64,000 nucleotides of DNA from Apostichopus japonicus (taxonomy: Eukaryota; Echinodermata; Holothuroidea; Aspidochirotida; Stichopodidae). Under the pieces are notes generated by a model. It did not search any database, was not told the DNA's origin, and saw nothing but the letters and a program-made list of their open reading frames with translations. The stretch's first letter is position 1. Each line of letters begins with the position of its first letter. Location of the stretch: contig NC_092567.1 of assembly GCF_037975245.1 (NCBI RefSeq), positions 21,302,376 through 21,366,375 of the forward strand. The letters are read 5' to 3'. The position numbers were made by a program, and so were the translations under genes. Shown piece by piece: positions 20,768 to 33,022 of this stretch.

Positions 20768-23700
20768 TTAATTCTCTCAGCAGACCAGCAGTGCCTATTG
20801 TGTGAAACTTCACAGCACGAAAGATATGCATCCTATACAGCCTGGCTGCAGGAGGGCTGCAGCCTGTTCAGCATCCTACCTATTGACACAGTGCCTCATA
20901 AGATTTTGCTTTCAGAAAAACTTTTGAAGTTTCTGCTAGTTTTCAAGCTGGGTGCTATGAATACTTCCAAAGCTATTTATCAAATGCAGTTTGTCAGTGA
21001 CATTAATTAATTTTTTATTTAAAAACAAATTAAATACATCTCATCACTTGCTACTTACCCACCGTGTGTGCACTTGCCTTGAGCAGATGTCTCAATCATT
21101 GTACATAAAATTATTACAGTAAAAGTGACAGCCCAATTATACACAATTTTGAATACATGTTGTTAGCGTGTTATTTTTTGAGTTTTTCATGAGTTGTCAA
21201 GTATTTGCCCTAGATTTCTCAAGTTCAAGTTGTTCAATACTAACATCATCGGGACAATATTTTAATGGTCATCTGGGATGACCAGATTTCTGTTCGAATG
21301 ACCAAAATCAGCTTCAGAGGTCATCCAGTGGTCCACTGTTTACTCAAATTCAGCCCCACACCCCCAAACAAGTAAAACTCATCACTTTGGAGGGGAGTTT
21401 CACCTAACCTACACATCTCTACTACAGTGTACATATTATTTATTCTTTGTTACTTTGCTACATTTTTTTCAGTCTGAAAGCAAATTTTGCTGTTTGGACA
21501 ACCAAAATGTACGACCTTCAAATATGCCCTGATCTTGGTTTTGCTGTGGACCGACTACTAAAAAGGGGTCAACCTGTCAGAACTAATAGAGATTATACTT
21601 CAACCTCTTCAAAGAGGGACAAGGGTATGGGGGAGGGGTTGAGTGTTGGGGGGTAAAATATCTTTTTGCCAATTACAGTAACCTAAAAATTGTCGCTATG
21701 ACAGTTGTCCTTAAAAATTCAAGATTCTCAATCTTTGCATAATTCTCAGAGAAACAAGAAAGCAAAATAAAAACAACAAAACTAAAAAAAAAAGAACAGA
21801 CAAATACCTTCAAATATTTTGCAATTTTATTGCAGCAGTGAAGAGTTTCTTCAATCGTTAATCAAGGAATAAAGTTCTTTTGGTATTCCAAATTCTATTA
21901 CAAATTGCTCCATAGTTTCAAGTATATCCTTATACCTGAAAACATCATAATTGTTTAATTAGGACCAAAATATTAGACTTAACTAGTTTCGTTTCAGCTG
22001 AGGAAAGTTCGAGTCGATAGAGAACGGCTCCATCGGACATCTGCTATCTCTTATACCTTAACAATAACCAGTACCATTACTGTCGGTGACGAGAAAATTG
22101 CCTTTGGTCGAACTACTTTCTCGATGAAAACAGGGTTTGACTCTGGACATGCAATAAAAAAAAACAAGCGAAGCAAAAAATATGGAAAAGGTTTTCTCCT
22201 AGTTGGAGCATAACGCACGAAAAGATATTGAAAAGTAATCTATTAACCCACAGTAAATTAATATAGTTTTTCATATATATATGAGAGACGGGTCGCAAAA
22301 GTGTTGGCCAATGATCCAGCTCTGAAAAGCCTTTCTTCTGACAATGAGTGGATCAATACTTTGGCAATTCAATGAATCAGAACCATTTAAAAAAAAAAAA
22401 AAATTATGACTTTTTGGGGTAAATTTTGAACTTTTAAAGATGCTTTTGGTTGGTACTCAGACCAGAATCTGAGCATTTAATTTCACTGAAGTATCAGGGA
22501 ACTGAATGTTAACTTTGTCTTAGCTATGCATGCTGGTATCCAAATGTGAGTGACCAGCAAAATAAACTGTGATGGTATAGAAGATTTTATTATTAAAAAT
22601 TTCTCATCGGTAAATTAATCTCCAAAGTAAGCAGAGACTTGAGTAAGCTAATCAAAACAAAAATGCAAGGATCAATATGAAGAGGGAAACTTAACATCCT
22701 GAATACTTAAATTTGGGTCACTAAATTAGGTTACTTTTAAGGAACCTTTCCACATTCCAAAAAACCCGTACTCTGCCCCTCCCCCCAACCAACCCCTCCC
22801 TCCAATCCTTTAGTTCCTTTTGCTCTTAAACAGTAAACCTATGACATTTCATGGACCTGTTTCTCATTGAAATACAACTGAATCTGCTTATAGACTGGGC
22901 GAATAACATGTTTCAGCCATTTTGCCTTAAAACTAGTTAATAGGAATTCTATATATAGATAAATTTGCCTGAGCAACAAGACTATAATTACTTCTACTTC
23001 TTTGTGTTTTATACTTAAATCATCTGCAGAAAAAAAAGACCCCACAATCTTATTACTGTTTGTGTTAATAAGTCTGGTGCTTTCTATAAATGTTATTGAA
23101 ATTTAAAAAAAAAAATGTTGAAAAATGTCTCCCCATATATTTCAAATCTTCCCCAAAATCTTTCCCCCTTAACTAAATATATTACAGCTCACTACACAGA
23201 TTCTGTGCACTGATATTCAACCTACTAGGGAGGCTGAAACCTTTTCATGATTCCAGCCTTACATTCTTCCGTGGTGGGTTCAGGACAGGGAGCAAGAATT
23301 GGTAAATATGGACAATTAATATTTGAATAGAATTGCATAAGAACACATTGGTAAAGAGGAAGAAATGTGCACATGACACGTGCTAACTTTGTCCACTATG
23401 TACCTTTTTTCGTTTTCAAATAATGTTTCAGACCAGAGGGTCAGCATCCCCACCCCCTACCCCACCCCACCCCACCCCCCATCGTTGGATCCGCCCGATC
23501 TCAACATGCAATTGTAGGGAGAATCACTATACAATACAAGTCTGGAGTCATCTCGTTGACGACCCATGACACATTAGAAAGTAATCATTTGAATAGTTGT
23601 AAAAATATTAAAGAAAACAGAGTTATTTTGTTTGAAACCTTACAAAATGTCTCTCATTTGAATGATATATACATGACCTGGTTATCTATTCAAACATCCT

Positions 23701-23904
23701 GAGCAATGGATACCATTTTAATGGGTGCTTTGTATTTCAGTTTCAAAGATTATGAGATGGCATACATTCCTATGAATATGTATTTTCTGATATACATATT
23801 CACGACTGTTTGCATGTATTCACGCCAGTTTTGATGATATGTTTATTTCATAGGGGCTCTGACATCTTTGCGGGGAATGATTTAGGGTTCAAAGCTTTTG
23901 TGTG
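20768..23904. other. spacer between TWNK and ILRUN, no gene recognised
   Basis: The region lies between the convergent 3' ends of TWNK and ILRUN. It holds A, C and T homopolymers and a C/A-rich tract at 23445-23480. Short frames (20750-21010, 21447-21656, 22113-22298, 22839-23045) show no family content. Confidence 0.5.
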
Positions 23905-24055
23905 GCAGTTTTGAAGGTTTCCGAATTCCGTCTGTTATAAAAAATACTACATGGTTCATGTGTACAAACCTGCTATACATTTTTGCACTTGTATAGCAAT
24001 TTGACCATTTCGTATAGCATTTTTTGAGGCGATACTGGATAAATTATTCCCTTTT
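23905..24055 (-). repeat. diverged partial copy of the 3679-4166 repeat
   Basis: In reverse orientation it carries the same series seen at 3.7-4.2 kb: TTTGTACAC, CATGTAGTAT-like and GCAGTTTTGA elements, and ends in GATAAATTATTCCCT. Truncated and diverged. Confidence 0.4.
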
Positions 24056-24547
24056 TGTAGAAGAAAAGGCGAGGGGGGGGGCTGATGTTATCAGTAAAAT
24101 ATCTAATTCTTCTTTTTGCACCTCTACCATTGAATCTACCTTACCCATTCCCTTTCACTTCCACATTCTCACCCCTAATGTGCAAATTGCCCTTTCTCTA
24201 ATCTACTCTCATCCTTGCTGTGCCCTCCTCACCCCCTCCCCCCCATTTGATCACTGTTTGCACCCCATGTGTCCCCTGAACTTTTTCACTGATAAATCAA
24301 TGATCTTCTTAATATACCACCACTGTCCTCCTTCCTCTCACTCTTTGATCTCTGAACACTTTTTGCCCTCCCAAAATCGAACCCTTCTTGTTTCTATATT
24401 TTTTGTGGGGGATCGCTGATCTCATTAAAAAAAGAACAGATCTTCATTATTTGAATAAAAAATGAGTTTTTAAAAATTGACTAAAAATTATTATTATCAT
24501 TAGATTTCCCATCCATAGAGATGTGTAATAATTCATGGACAGGAGTG

Positions 24548-27500
24548 CTATGATATACCACCCCCACCCTGGTGGTGGTGATGGTGAAGCTGATGGTTGG
24601 CTAATTGCTCCTGGTCATTGCTCTGAGGGCCGGCAGAATGTTGAGGGAGGAAGTCTAGATTTGATAAATGTGAGTTTGCTGTTTGCACATGCTGGTTTGT
24701 TTGAGGATGAGGTAACTGCAAAAAAAGAGAAGGGAAAAAAAAGTGAAAACCATTGACAAATTTCCAGGGATGTGCACACGCTGGGCAGCCCCGCCCAGCA
24801 CTAAAAATTACCCCCCAGCACTGTCTTAAAAATCGTGAATCCTGCTCAGCACTATTTTCATCTAAAATCCTGACATTCCTAACAATATATTCAACATAAA
24901 TTGGGCCTAGCCCTATGCCAAAATTATACAGACTAATAATGCATCAGTTATGCATGCGAGACACATTACTTACGGCTCTCAATCGGTCCCTTGTAATCTC
25001 TTTGAAACAAACTAACAACTTTTACCAGGTACGTAATATATTTCACTAAAAAAAAATTTAAAATTTAAATTGTTAGCAAAACTAGTACTTGTGTATGTGC
25101 CTAAAAAGCTACACAAGTGCCAGCATTTGGCATCTGAGCACCTTCAAAAATCGAAACACCCCCCTCCCCTTAGACCCCTCCCCCAGGACGGCGATCAGTA
25201 TACCCGGCACTCAGGAAATCCTGGGGACAACCCTGATTACTAAATTAAATCTTCTTTTCCAAAACTATTTAAGATCAACATCATCGTCTCCCTCCCCAAG
25301 AAAAAAAGATGTTTGATGTTGAAACGCAAAATAAAATAAAATTCATAGCCAACAATGGAAAGAGATGTTACCTGGAACAAAGTGGGTCTGAGAGGAGATT
25401 GAGATGGACTCTGAGTCGCATTTAATTGAAGAGAGTTGACTGAATTACTCAAATCTGTTTCTGCAAAAAAAATTAAACACAATGTAAAAGGAAAGAAATA
25501 TCTGGGAATCTGAATAAAAAGCACCAAAAGGTACTAGAAAACAGACATATCAGCCTTCAGAAAGTAAATTCTCTCAGGAGAGAACTTAATATCTATATTG
25601 TATTGCATAGGAAAAGACTGGCAAAATGGGGGCAAATAGCTAATGCAGTTTTTTGAACCATAGTAATTAACAAGACACAAAATTCAGAGCCTTAAAACTC
25701 GCCACGTAAAATATGAACGGTGAAATTATTCCGGTTCAAAATATCATATTCTTGAATTTGTGCTGGCGGTTCTAGCTTGGCTTTTGACTAAGACTTGCGT
25801 ACGACTGCTAATGGTTGATGCTTAAAGATTATCTCACAAGAGTTGCTGACTTCTGCTTTTGGTATATAGATGAAATTGCAGTGTCAGATAGGTTACAATA
25901 TTTCAGGTTATATCTACCAAGGGGTGGATCTAGGGCAAGGGACCCCCACCCCACCCCCAACTTCTGAAAGGTTTGGTGCAATAAGGATTGGATACAAACA
26001 GCATTTTAATCATAACATGGTATTTCGTGGAAAATGTTTAAAACAGTTTACATCAGGGTAGACTGGACATTGTCAGCAGAGAAACCTTCAATTCTTAAAC
26101 AAAGAATCATGTTGGTTTCATACCTGTGGAAGATCCGAACGGATTAGACACAGCTGCATTGTGGGTAGCCTGGCTGAAGGCCGATGATCCCATGGATGAC
26201 ATCTGCTGTGTTAGACCAAGTAAACCTCCCTCTTTAACCTCTAATATCACCCAAATAGTTTCTAGAAAGAAAGAGGAGAATTTAAACAAAAACTTGCACA
26301 TTAGTCATTGCAATCGCAACATTGTTAATTTCAGTGAATTGTTAGTTTAATTGTTAGTTAATTCTTTATCAGTTCAGTGATACTAGATACAACTGGTGGC
26401 TGTAGCATGAAGAATTTTGTTATGTTTCATGGAGATTTGAAAACCAATTTCCAGGCCAAGGCAATGGAAAGTGGAATGATTACCTTTTTTAAATTGTTTT
26501 CTACCTGAGTATTATTTTGTTCCCTTTCCTCCTAAAAATTTGCCCCCCCCCAAATCCCCCACCGACCTCCCCAACAACTGAAAAGTACAGGCATGTTATA
26601 GGGAAAAGGTCACAGAATTTTCTAATAGAATAATATATTTACAAAAAGTGTGGAAACCCTGTAAACACAAAGGTTTCTGTGCTTACAATATGTATTACAG
26701 TCAAATCTATACACAATTTTTTTTTTAAATTCATTTTATTCTCATTTGAACCATTGCTAGTAATTTTCCTGACTAACACCATTAAGTCACCAAACAAGTC
26801 GCCATTCTCTAACTGTACAAAACTCCACCGACTTTTCGAGTCACTTTACAGTTAAAGTTCAGTGACTGGGAGTCATGACTCTTAAATTCAACAATTGTTG
26901 TGGAGATACTTGTAAAAAATCATTTAAAAAAAATTGTTGTAATTAAAGACAATGAAATTACCACCAAAAAACATTCCATTCTGTGCACACATTCTCCACT
27001 GGCCCTGGTATAGGCCACATTCCTTCGGGCTGTGCATCTGAACACTGATGTTAGCGACCTCTTGCGGCTCTAACGACCTGACGTCCTGCCTCTCTCTCGA
27101 ACCAAGCACATGTCCCTGTAGAAATCTTAGGTAGGAGCCTTGCGGCCATGCATCTGTTCCTGCAAATGAGAAAAATCCAAACATTTACCTGAGTTATTAA
27201 ATTCAGCTCTACTATACACAGGTATTGTACCATTCAGGCAGTAGTAAACCATGCGCAGTACACAAAAATATTTACTATAGAAGTATTTTAGCATTTCAGT
27301 TCACACTTTGGGCAGCTGGTTAGGTTTAAATGAAGATTTTCTTTTGCCATTACATATAGTGTATACAGAAACCATATTTTTATAGTTCAATAAAAAACCT
27401 TGACAACCAATATTTTAAGTCGTAAGAGCAGAAGTCGGATGCTTTTTCAAAACAAAAGTCACATGACATCACTTTCACAGCACAGATACCAATGGGTAGA

Positions 27501-29236
27501 GTATTTACTTCTATGATCTACAAATCTACGCTGACGCTCTGATGAAGACTTAGATGAAGAGACGAGTAACACAGTCCTTGATACAAAGTATGAGATCATT
27601 GTCCATGAGGTAGAGTAAGTTATGGATATAGTTGCAATTGCCAAATTACTGTGTGTTGGATAGATGGGGACGATAGGTGGGGAGGTAGGGGGCGGGGCTG
27701 AACATTGTCAAGTCTAAAGACACTTGCAGTAACAACTACAGTACCATGTCATGATTGGTGAATGAAGTAACAAATCAGGTTCCTGACTGACACACCCTCT
27801 ATTAAAAAAATCTTCATAAATACACACAATAGTGTATTGTACAGTACATACTGTATATGATGAATTCCAAGCACAATGTGAAGTTTTGATGTTACACTGA
27901 ATCAATTCACACTCCTTTGTTTTAAGTAAACATGAACCGGTTATAGCCTTATGTCAATAAGGCAATCTCGTATCTGATCTTTGTCCCGGCCGGGCTAAAG
28001 GTTCCTTAAATACGTTAGTGACAATCATTCAATATCTTTACCTCTTAAATATGCTCAGAAATAATCAATTAATCATGAACAAAAAGGAATCTAAGTAAGA
28101 AGTAGTACCATGTAATGGGGAGGGATGTAAATTGGAGACAGTCAAAGTAGAGACAAAGATGGCATCCAGAAGTGTTAGTCTTCTTTGTAAAAGCAGCGAG
28201 ACTTTCAAACTGTTATCTGCTATGGTTTGAATGTCCTAACGTTGCTACACACCTTCCTGCACCCCACCCTTCCCCTACCCTCAATCCCCCCCCCTCCTCA
28301 CCTACCCTCAGTCAATCATAAAATGCCAGAGTTCCTTCTCCTGTTTGTAATATTAATAGATCTGTAATTTACCTGAATTTTGAACCCTCCACGTCTTAGT
28401 GAAGTTTGTATCTGGTGGGACACTTTCACCTTCACCTATCGTAACATCTTGAATGAAGGTCATGTTAGGTAATGGCATTTCCACTGCAGGATTTTCAAAG
28501 TCATAGTATGAACAGATGGCAGCTTGTAAGTTCCTACAGATAAAATATTAAAAAAGATGGGCACACTTCAAAAAATAGTTACAGTGTACAGAATAGTCCA
28601 CCAAAATCAGAAATCTCTTCTCTGTACCTACAGTACAGTAGTTACTTTTTAGCACATGTCTTCAAATGTTTTCATTTTGTTTGTGTTTATGCTTCTTTGG
28701 AACTAGAAGAAATCATATTCAGACCTGAACAATTGTAAACTCTCACAATCAATCATCAATATCTTCAAATATACAGTAAGGCGACATATTGATTAAGTAC
28801 AATTTCAAGTCATTACTTGCTAAATTGAAACTGATCAGTCTGATACTTTAAAATATTTCATTTTCATACATTGAGGTACAAAAGAAACGTATTGAATCCT
28901 TTTCATAATCGACTAGTACAGTATATCAAATTAAAGAGCTCTTCTTTGAAAATCAGATGCCTCTTGAAAACTTGAAAACAATTACAATAGGCAGATATAG
29001 TATTTTTAAACCTGGAAAATATACATAGTATTCACACAACTTCATGTTACCAGTGAAATGTTCACTTACCAGTTGTTCATATCCAGGAAGAAGGCACATG
29101 CTGTTGGATTGACAGTGTTACCAGCAAGTCTTTGAAACTCACTTATTAAGACATCTTTGTCAGTTGTACCCATGCTACTAAACTTCTGCATAAAATCCCC
29201 ATCGAGTTCCATTTCTGTGTCATTTTCTACTTCCAT
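24548..29236 (-). CDS. ILRUN: ILRUN (C6orf106) orthologue, 6 coding exons
   Basis: ILRUN carries a UBA-like domain and an NBR1-like FW domain and restrains IRF3/NF-kB-dependent inflammatory and antiviral transcription in mammals. Exons on the minus strand: 29070-29236, 28373-28533, 26962-27159, 26124-26261, 25372-25460, 24548-24715; joins keep frame and give 306 aa (human 298). Residues 14-65 (FMQKFSSMGTTDKDVLISEF to AAICSYYDFENP) form the UBA-like part. Residues 75-185 (DVTIGEGESVPPDTKF, KTWRVQNSG, RSLEPQEVANISVQM, GLYQGQWRM, IWVILEVKEGGLLG) are the FW domain, well conserved. After that the tail is Ser/Gln/Asn-rich and ends in LHHHHHQGGGGIS, unlike vertebrates. ATG at 29236 starts the conserved frame. 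The last exon is the least certain, but its acceptor, phase and stop agree. Confidence 0.93.
24765..25235. mobile_element. hAT-like nonautonomous element in ILRUN intron 5
   Basis: The left end CAGGGATGTGCACACGC resembles the AGGGATGTGCTC end of the element at 63639-63980, and the right end GGGGACAACCCTG is an imperfect partner. A segment near 25161 (CCCCTCCCCTTAGACCCCTC and onward) also occurs near 45909 in another MITE. No clear 8-bp duplication, so the boundaries are tentative. Confidence 0.45.
25461..26123 (-). other. ILRUN intron 4
   Basis: Contains a diverged partial copy of the 3679-4166 repeat at about 25640-25730 (AAATTCAGAGCC and AAATTATTCC motifs) and a C-rich run near 25940-25960. 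No gene seen. Confidence 0.6.
26262..26961 (-). other. ILRUN intron 3
   Basis: AT-rich, with a C run near 26545. Donor GTAATT, acceptor TTTCTAG. Nothing else recognised. Confidence 0.75.
27160..28372 (-). other. ILRUN intron 2
   Basis: Donor GTAAAT after exon 2 and acceptor TTTGCAG before exon 3. Short frames at 27459-27905 have no recognised content. Confidence 0.75.
28534..29069 (-). other. ILRUN intron 1 (of the coding part)
   Basis: Donor GTAAGT and acceptor TATCTGTAG. No element recognised. Confidence 0.8.
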
Positions 29237-32200
29237 CTTTAAATGTTATTTGTCAAATTAATGAAGTTCTCTACTAATACAAATTAACAACAAGAATCTA
29301 TTGATCACTGCCTACTAAAGTACATTGTACTAAAGTAGGCTCTGGTAGTAGAACCAAACTATCCAGTTAAAAATTGTTCAACTTTTTAGCAACAAGCTAT
29401 CAGACAAGGTTCTAGCATTGAAAACAAGTAACCATTACATCCTAAGGCAAAAGTAGAGAAACTTGCTAATGGTTGAAGGCTGTTCCTTTTCAGTTAACTG
29501 AATCAGTAGTACACTCAGTACTCACTTACATTTATAAGTTACTTATAGCATACATGGACAATTTGTATCACAAATAATCTAACTACTGAATATAGGCTAT
29601 GTCCCCTTGCCTACTGACAAATAATTTATCTACTGATTTGCCACCAAGTTCTTTGATCTTCTCAATGAGAGAATGTCTTAAACTGTCAATGTAGCGTTAC
29701 GGCTGTTGCGATGTAAACAACCTCAATGTCCTTGCGTATACACCTTCAAGTTACGTACAAACCCAACTTAAAGCTTAGGCTCATGTACAGTAGCACTAAC
29801 TAACAGATCAGTGTGGCAATGACAAACGTAAAGCCTAGCCTCGTCCTTCTCATTCTAACGTACAGCATCAACACAAGATTATGCTTAGGACTAAGTAGAC
29901 GAGCACTGTTCCTTCAAATGACTGTTGTAAATCAATGGTCTTTCGTGGCAAACGTCAAATTAACACTCCAAAGTATTTGATAAAATAATTATCAGAAACA
30001 TGTTGACGAGAAAAATCCTTAAAAAACCTTTTACGTTGGCAATTAACAACGAGATATCGCCAAATTGGATGTTCGATAACTGCTGCCATCTAAAAATTGG
30101 CGAGGGTGGCATCATAATATTTACGCTGCACTTACAGTTGAGTTACTCAAAGTTCTTGAAATGTGAACGCAGATCGTAAATAACACATTTTTCATCATCG
30201 TAAAATGTCAGAAAGAACAAACTGACATAAAATATTATCACGCCCGGTGATACGTCATGTATCGACGAAATTAAGTAGCAAAATAATAAGCAAACAATAT
30301 AGAAGATGAAATGAAGAAATACGACCGACTTTTTGTGGGTATTGCTTGTCTGCTAACATGGTTCAATGTAAATTTATTAAATCATTTTAGAACACTTTCT
30401 TGAAGTGAACTGTTGTACATGCTTATAGCATATTGATTAGTTGGAAGAGTTCTTATGAAATATTTGAACTTGTTCTGTTGTTATCTGTTCAAATTACACA
30501 TTTAAGTAACTCCTACAAAGAATAGTTTTGAACTTTCAGGGAGGTATCTTGGGTTGTCGAATGGTATTGTTAGCCAGAGTCCGTCAGTTCTACACAGAGC
30601 AGTATATAACACACTATGATTGTGCTGTACCAAACTGTGACTGAGTTTACAACTATTTCATAGCTGAATTAAATTGTTCGAAATATATGGCTTTTTATAG
30701 TCTTATAGGCAGGGACGTAGATATAGAGGTGTGGGGTGTCTAACCCCCCCCCCCCCATAATTGGCATGAATCTTCAATAGTTGTGAAATCGGTGGTCAAA
30801 AATATGACATTTGGAAATTTTTATCTATGCAATACTCTGTTAAAGAAAGTTAAGCTGGGCGCACTATTGATAGGATAATTCTGATTTTTGAGTCAATATA
30901 TTAGGCTGCTATTTCTAATTTTAGGCTTACATTATTACAAGATTTGATGAAATTCGAACTTACAATTAACCGAAATATTGTTTCTAATATATAATAACCG
31001 CGATAATTTATATCCAGTTATACAATACATCTACCCATTGGCTGTGAAAAATTTGTACTGTATTCTAATTGTGTTGATTTGTAGCCTGCTACTAACTTCT
31101 GTCGCACCAGCAGATCCAGGGATGGACACCTTTTACCTCCCTTTTTTAACCCCATAAAAGGAATCACATTATCACAACCTCACTTGTAAACCTAATTATT
31201 GATTAAATATCTCAGAATGCACCATTTTCTGTCTAAACTTCATTTGGTAGGGTGGGGAGGGGGGTGGGTTGGGGTCCCAGGGTCTTCTACATGTGAGCAG
31301 ACTTCCATGATCCCTGGGACACACCCCTTCCTTTATAAAACCTGGATTCACCCCTATGTGGGGCTTTCAATGGCGACAGGGAGGGGCTCTAGGATGGCTA
31401 TATTGTCTGTGTACTACACTTGTTTTACTACATTTTTGTTCAAATTTAAGCCTTTAAATTTGTGTAGCTATTTTGGTTTACAGTATTTTCACCTTATTTT
31501 ACTTCTCCAGAAATGTAACTTCCACAAATAGTATCTTCAATGTCCATATTAGATACTTTCTTGCCTTCAGAAGGGACACCTAATACTTTCTCCATTGATA
31601 CACAATATGGAATTAATATAATAAAGTTGCATCTGAATGTAAAGAAAACAACTATGATTACTCTACCTCTCCCTCCTTCACCCCTTCCCCCCCCTCCCCC
31701 TTGCCATGTTTGAAACATTTTATTGGCTTATACAGAGGATATAAAGCCTGTGCCTGCCTCAAGTACATCGATACATACACAATTCAAAAATGAAAAGAGA
31801 TTAGAAAATTACCGTAGGGTTCTTTCTTATATTTATTTTCTAACTTTTTTTATATTAATTAGAGATTACTAGGCTCATTAATAACATTAGGGTAGAGAAA
31901 TGTAACCAAACAAGTATGAATCCCATTCAAGAGAACAAACACAAAACAAAAAGAAACAATGGAAGAAGATTAAAACCACCAAAAAGTGATTGAAAATCTT
32001 ATCACTCCAACCATTCTTCATGTGTTCCACTTGTTTTGTTTTTGTAGCGGATTCATTTTGCTTCGTCAAAGCATTAAAGCATGTTGGGAAAGAGCAAACA
32101 TCCTCTACCCCAACACCCCCCCCCCCCCCCGCCTGCCCCACAGGGTCAAAATTAGCTAACAGGCTTACTTATAAAAAGTATGCATTTCATTGATCAAAGC

Positions 32201-32429
32201 CACACAAACTTGCTGAGATTTCAAGCCTTCACTGGGCATTGCCTAAGGGTGCCATTAATACCCTTCGCCCCAAGCCCACTCACTCCCCATTAAATATCAA
32301 AATCACTGATGATGCCTCAAGTAGCAAGGAATACTTTCATTTTGGTTCTTTTTACTGTAATGCTGGCTCATACTCTTGCTTTCCTCAGAAGATCACTTCC
32401 AATATGCAACAGTTTGCTGGCACTGCAGA

Positions 32430-32481
32430 TTCCCCACCCCCTCCCCACCCACCCACCCCCTCCCCACCCACCCCCCCCATC
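32430..32481. repeat. C/A-rich simple repeat
   Basis: Tandem CCCTCCCCACCCACCCA-type units, about 50 bp, purely C/A/T on the plus strand. Confidence 0.85.
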
Positions 32482-33004
32482 CTCATGTTCTTTCTTTTTT
32501 CCCTATATATGCACCCTTGCCAAGTTTCACCTAAGGTCAAAACACAAGTATGTGATATATACAATCATCATTTCCTGACTGGAAACAGTATTTACTCATG
32601 CATGTTTTCTTATCATAAGAAAACTCTTTCACCTAGAAGCTAGAAGCAATCTCTCACCAAACATTGACCATTGCCAATCTCTCATCAAGTCTGAGAATCT
32701 TCTCCTGTTAACACCATCATCCCAACTTCAAAAAGAGACATTTCAAGTCTAAACTACTTCCTACATTACAAGAAAACATTTTCCCTTCATTTGGAATGAT
32801 CGGCATCTCGACAACGTTCACCAAATCCGTCTCTTCTTTTACCTCTCTCCCAAATTGCCTCATAATTTTGAGCATCCTTCCCCAGTCCTCCTCGATCGCA
32901 GGCAGTTTGTTGTGATCTTTCAATACCCTATCTCAGGTTACAAACAAGCTATCGGAATGTCTGTCCATCAGAGCATATCATATTTCGTAGTTCCTGTTTT
33001 TTCA

Positions 33005-33010
33005 TTTATT
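33005..33010 (-). terminator. candidate EIF3M poly(A) signal
   Basis: AATAAA on the minus strand, only 12 bases after the EIF3M stop codon (33025-33023). If used, the 3' UTR would be very short; a more distal site is equally possible. Confidence 0.3.
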
Positions 33011-33022
33011 ATCTAGTTCTTT

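Larger units (their letters stand above)
29237..33022. other. spacer between EIF3M 3' end and ILRUN 5' end
   Basis: ILRUN and EIF3M are both on the minus strand, so this stretch should hold the ILRUN promoter and the EIF3M 3' flank. Scattered GCCTA/TAGGC motifs lie at 29310-29890, directly upstream of ILRUN. There are C/G homopolymers at about 30746, 31256, 31690 and 32117, and a (CCCACCC)-type tract at 32430-32481. No protein-coding gene recognised; the frames at 31199-32643 follow these low-complexity tracts. Confidence 0.5.

Noticed and set aside
24024-24419. 131-codon plus-strand frame after ILRUN
   Set aside because: Ser/Pro/His-rich translation of a C/T-rich noncoding tract; no family or splice context, and it overlaps a dispersed repeat.
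31887-32643. Frames rich in Pro, Gly or Ser near 32 kb
   Set aside because: They translate C-rich and CCCACCC simple repeats; nothing else supports a gene.
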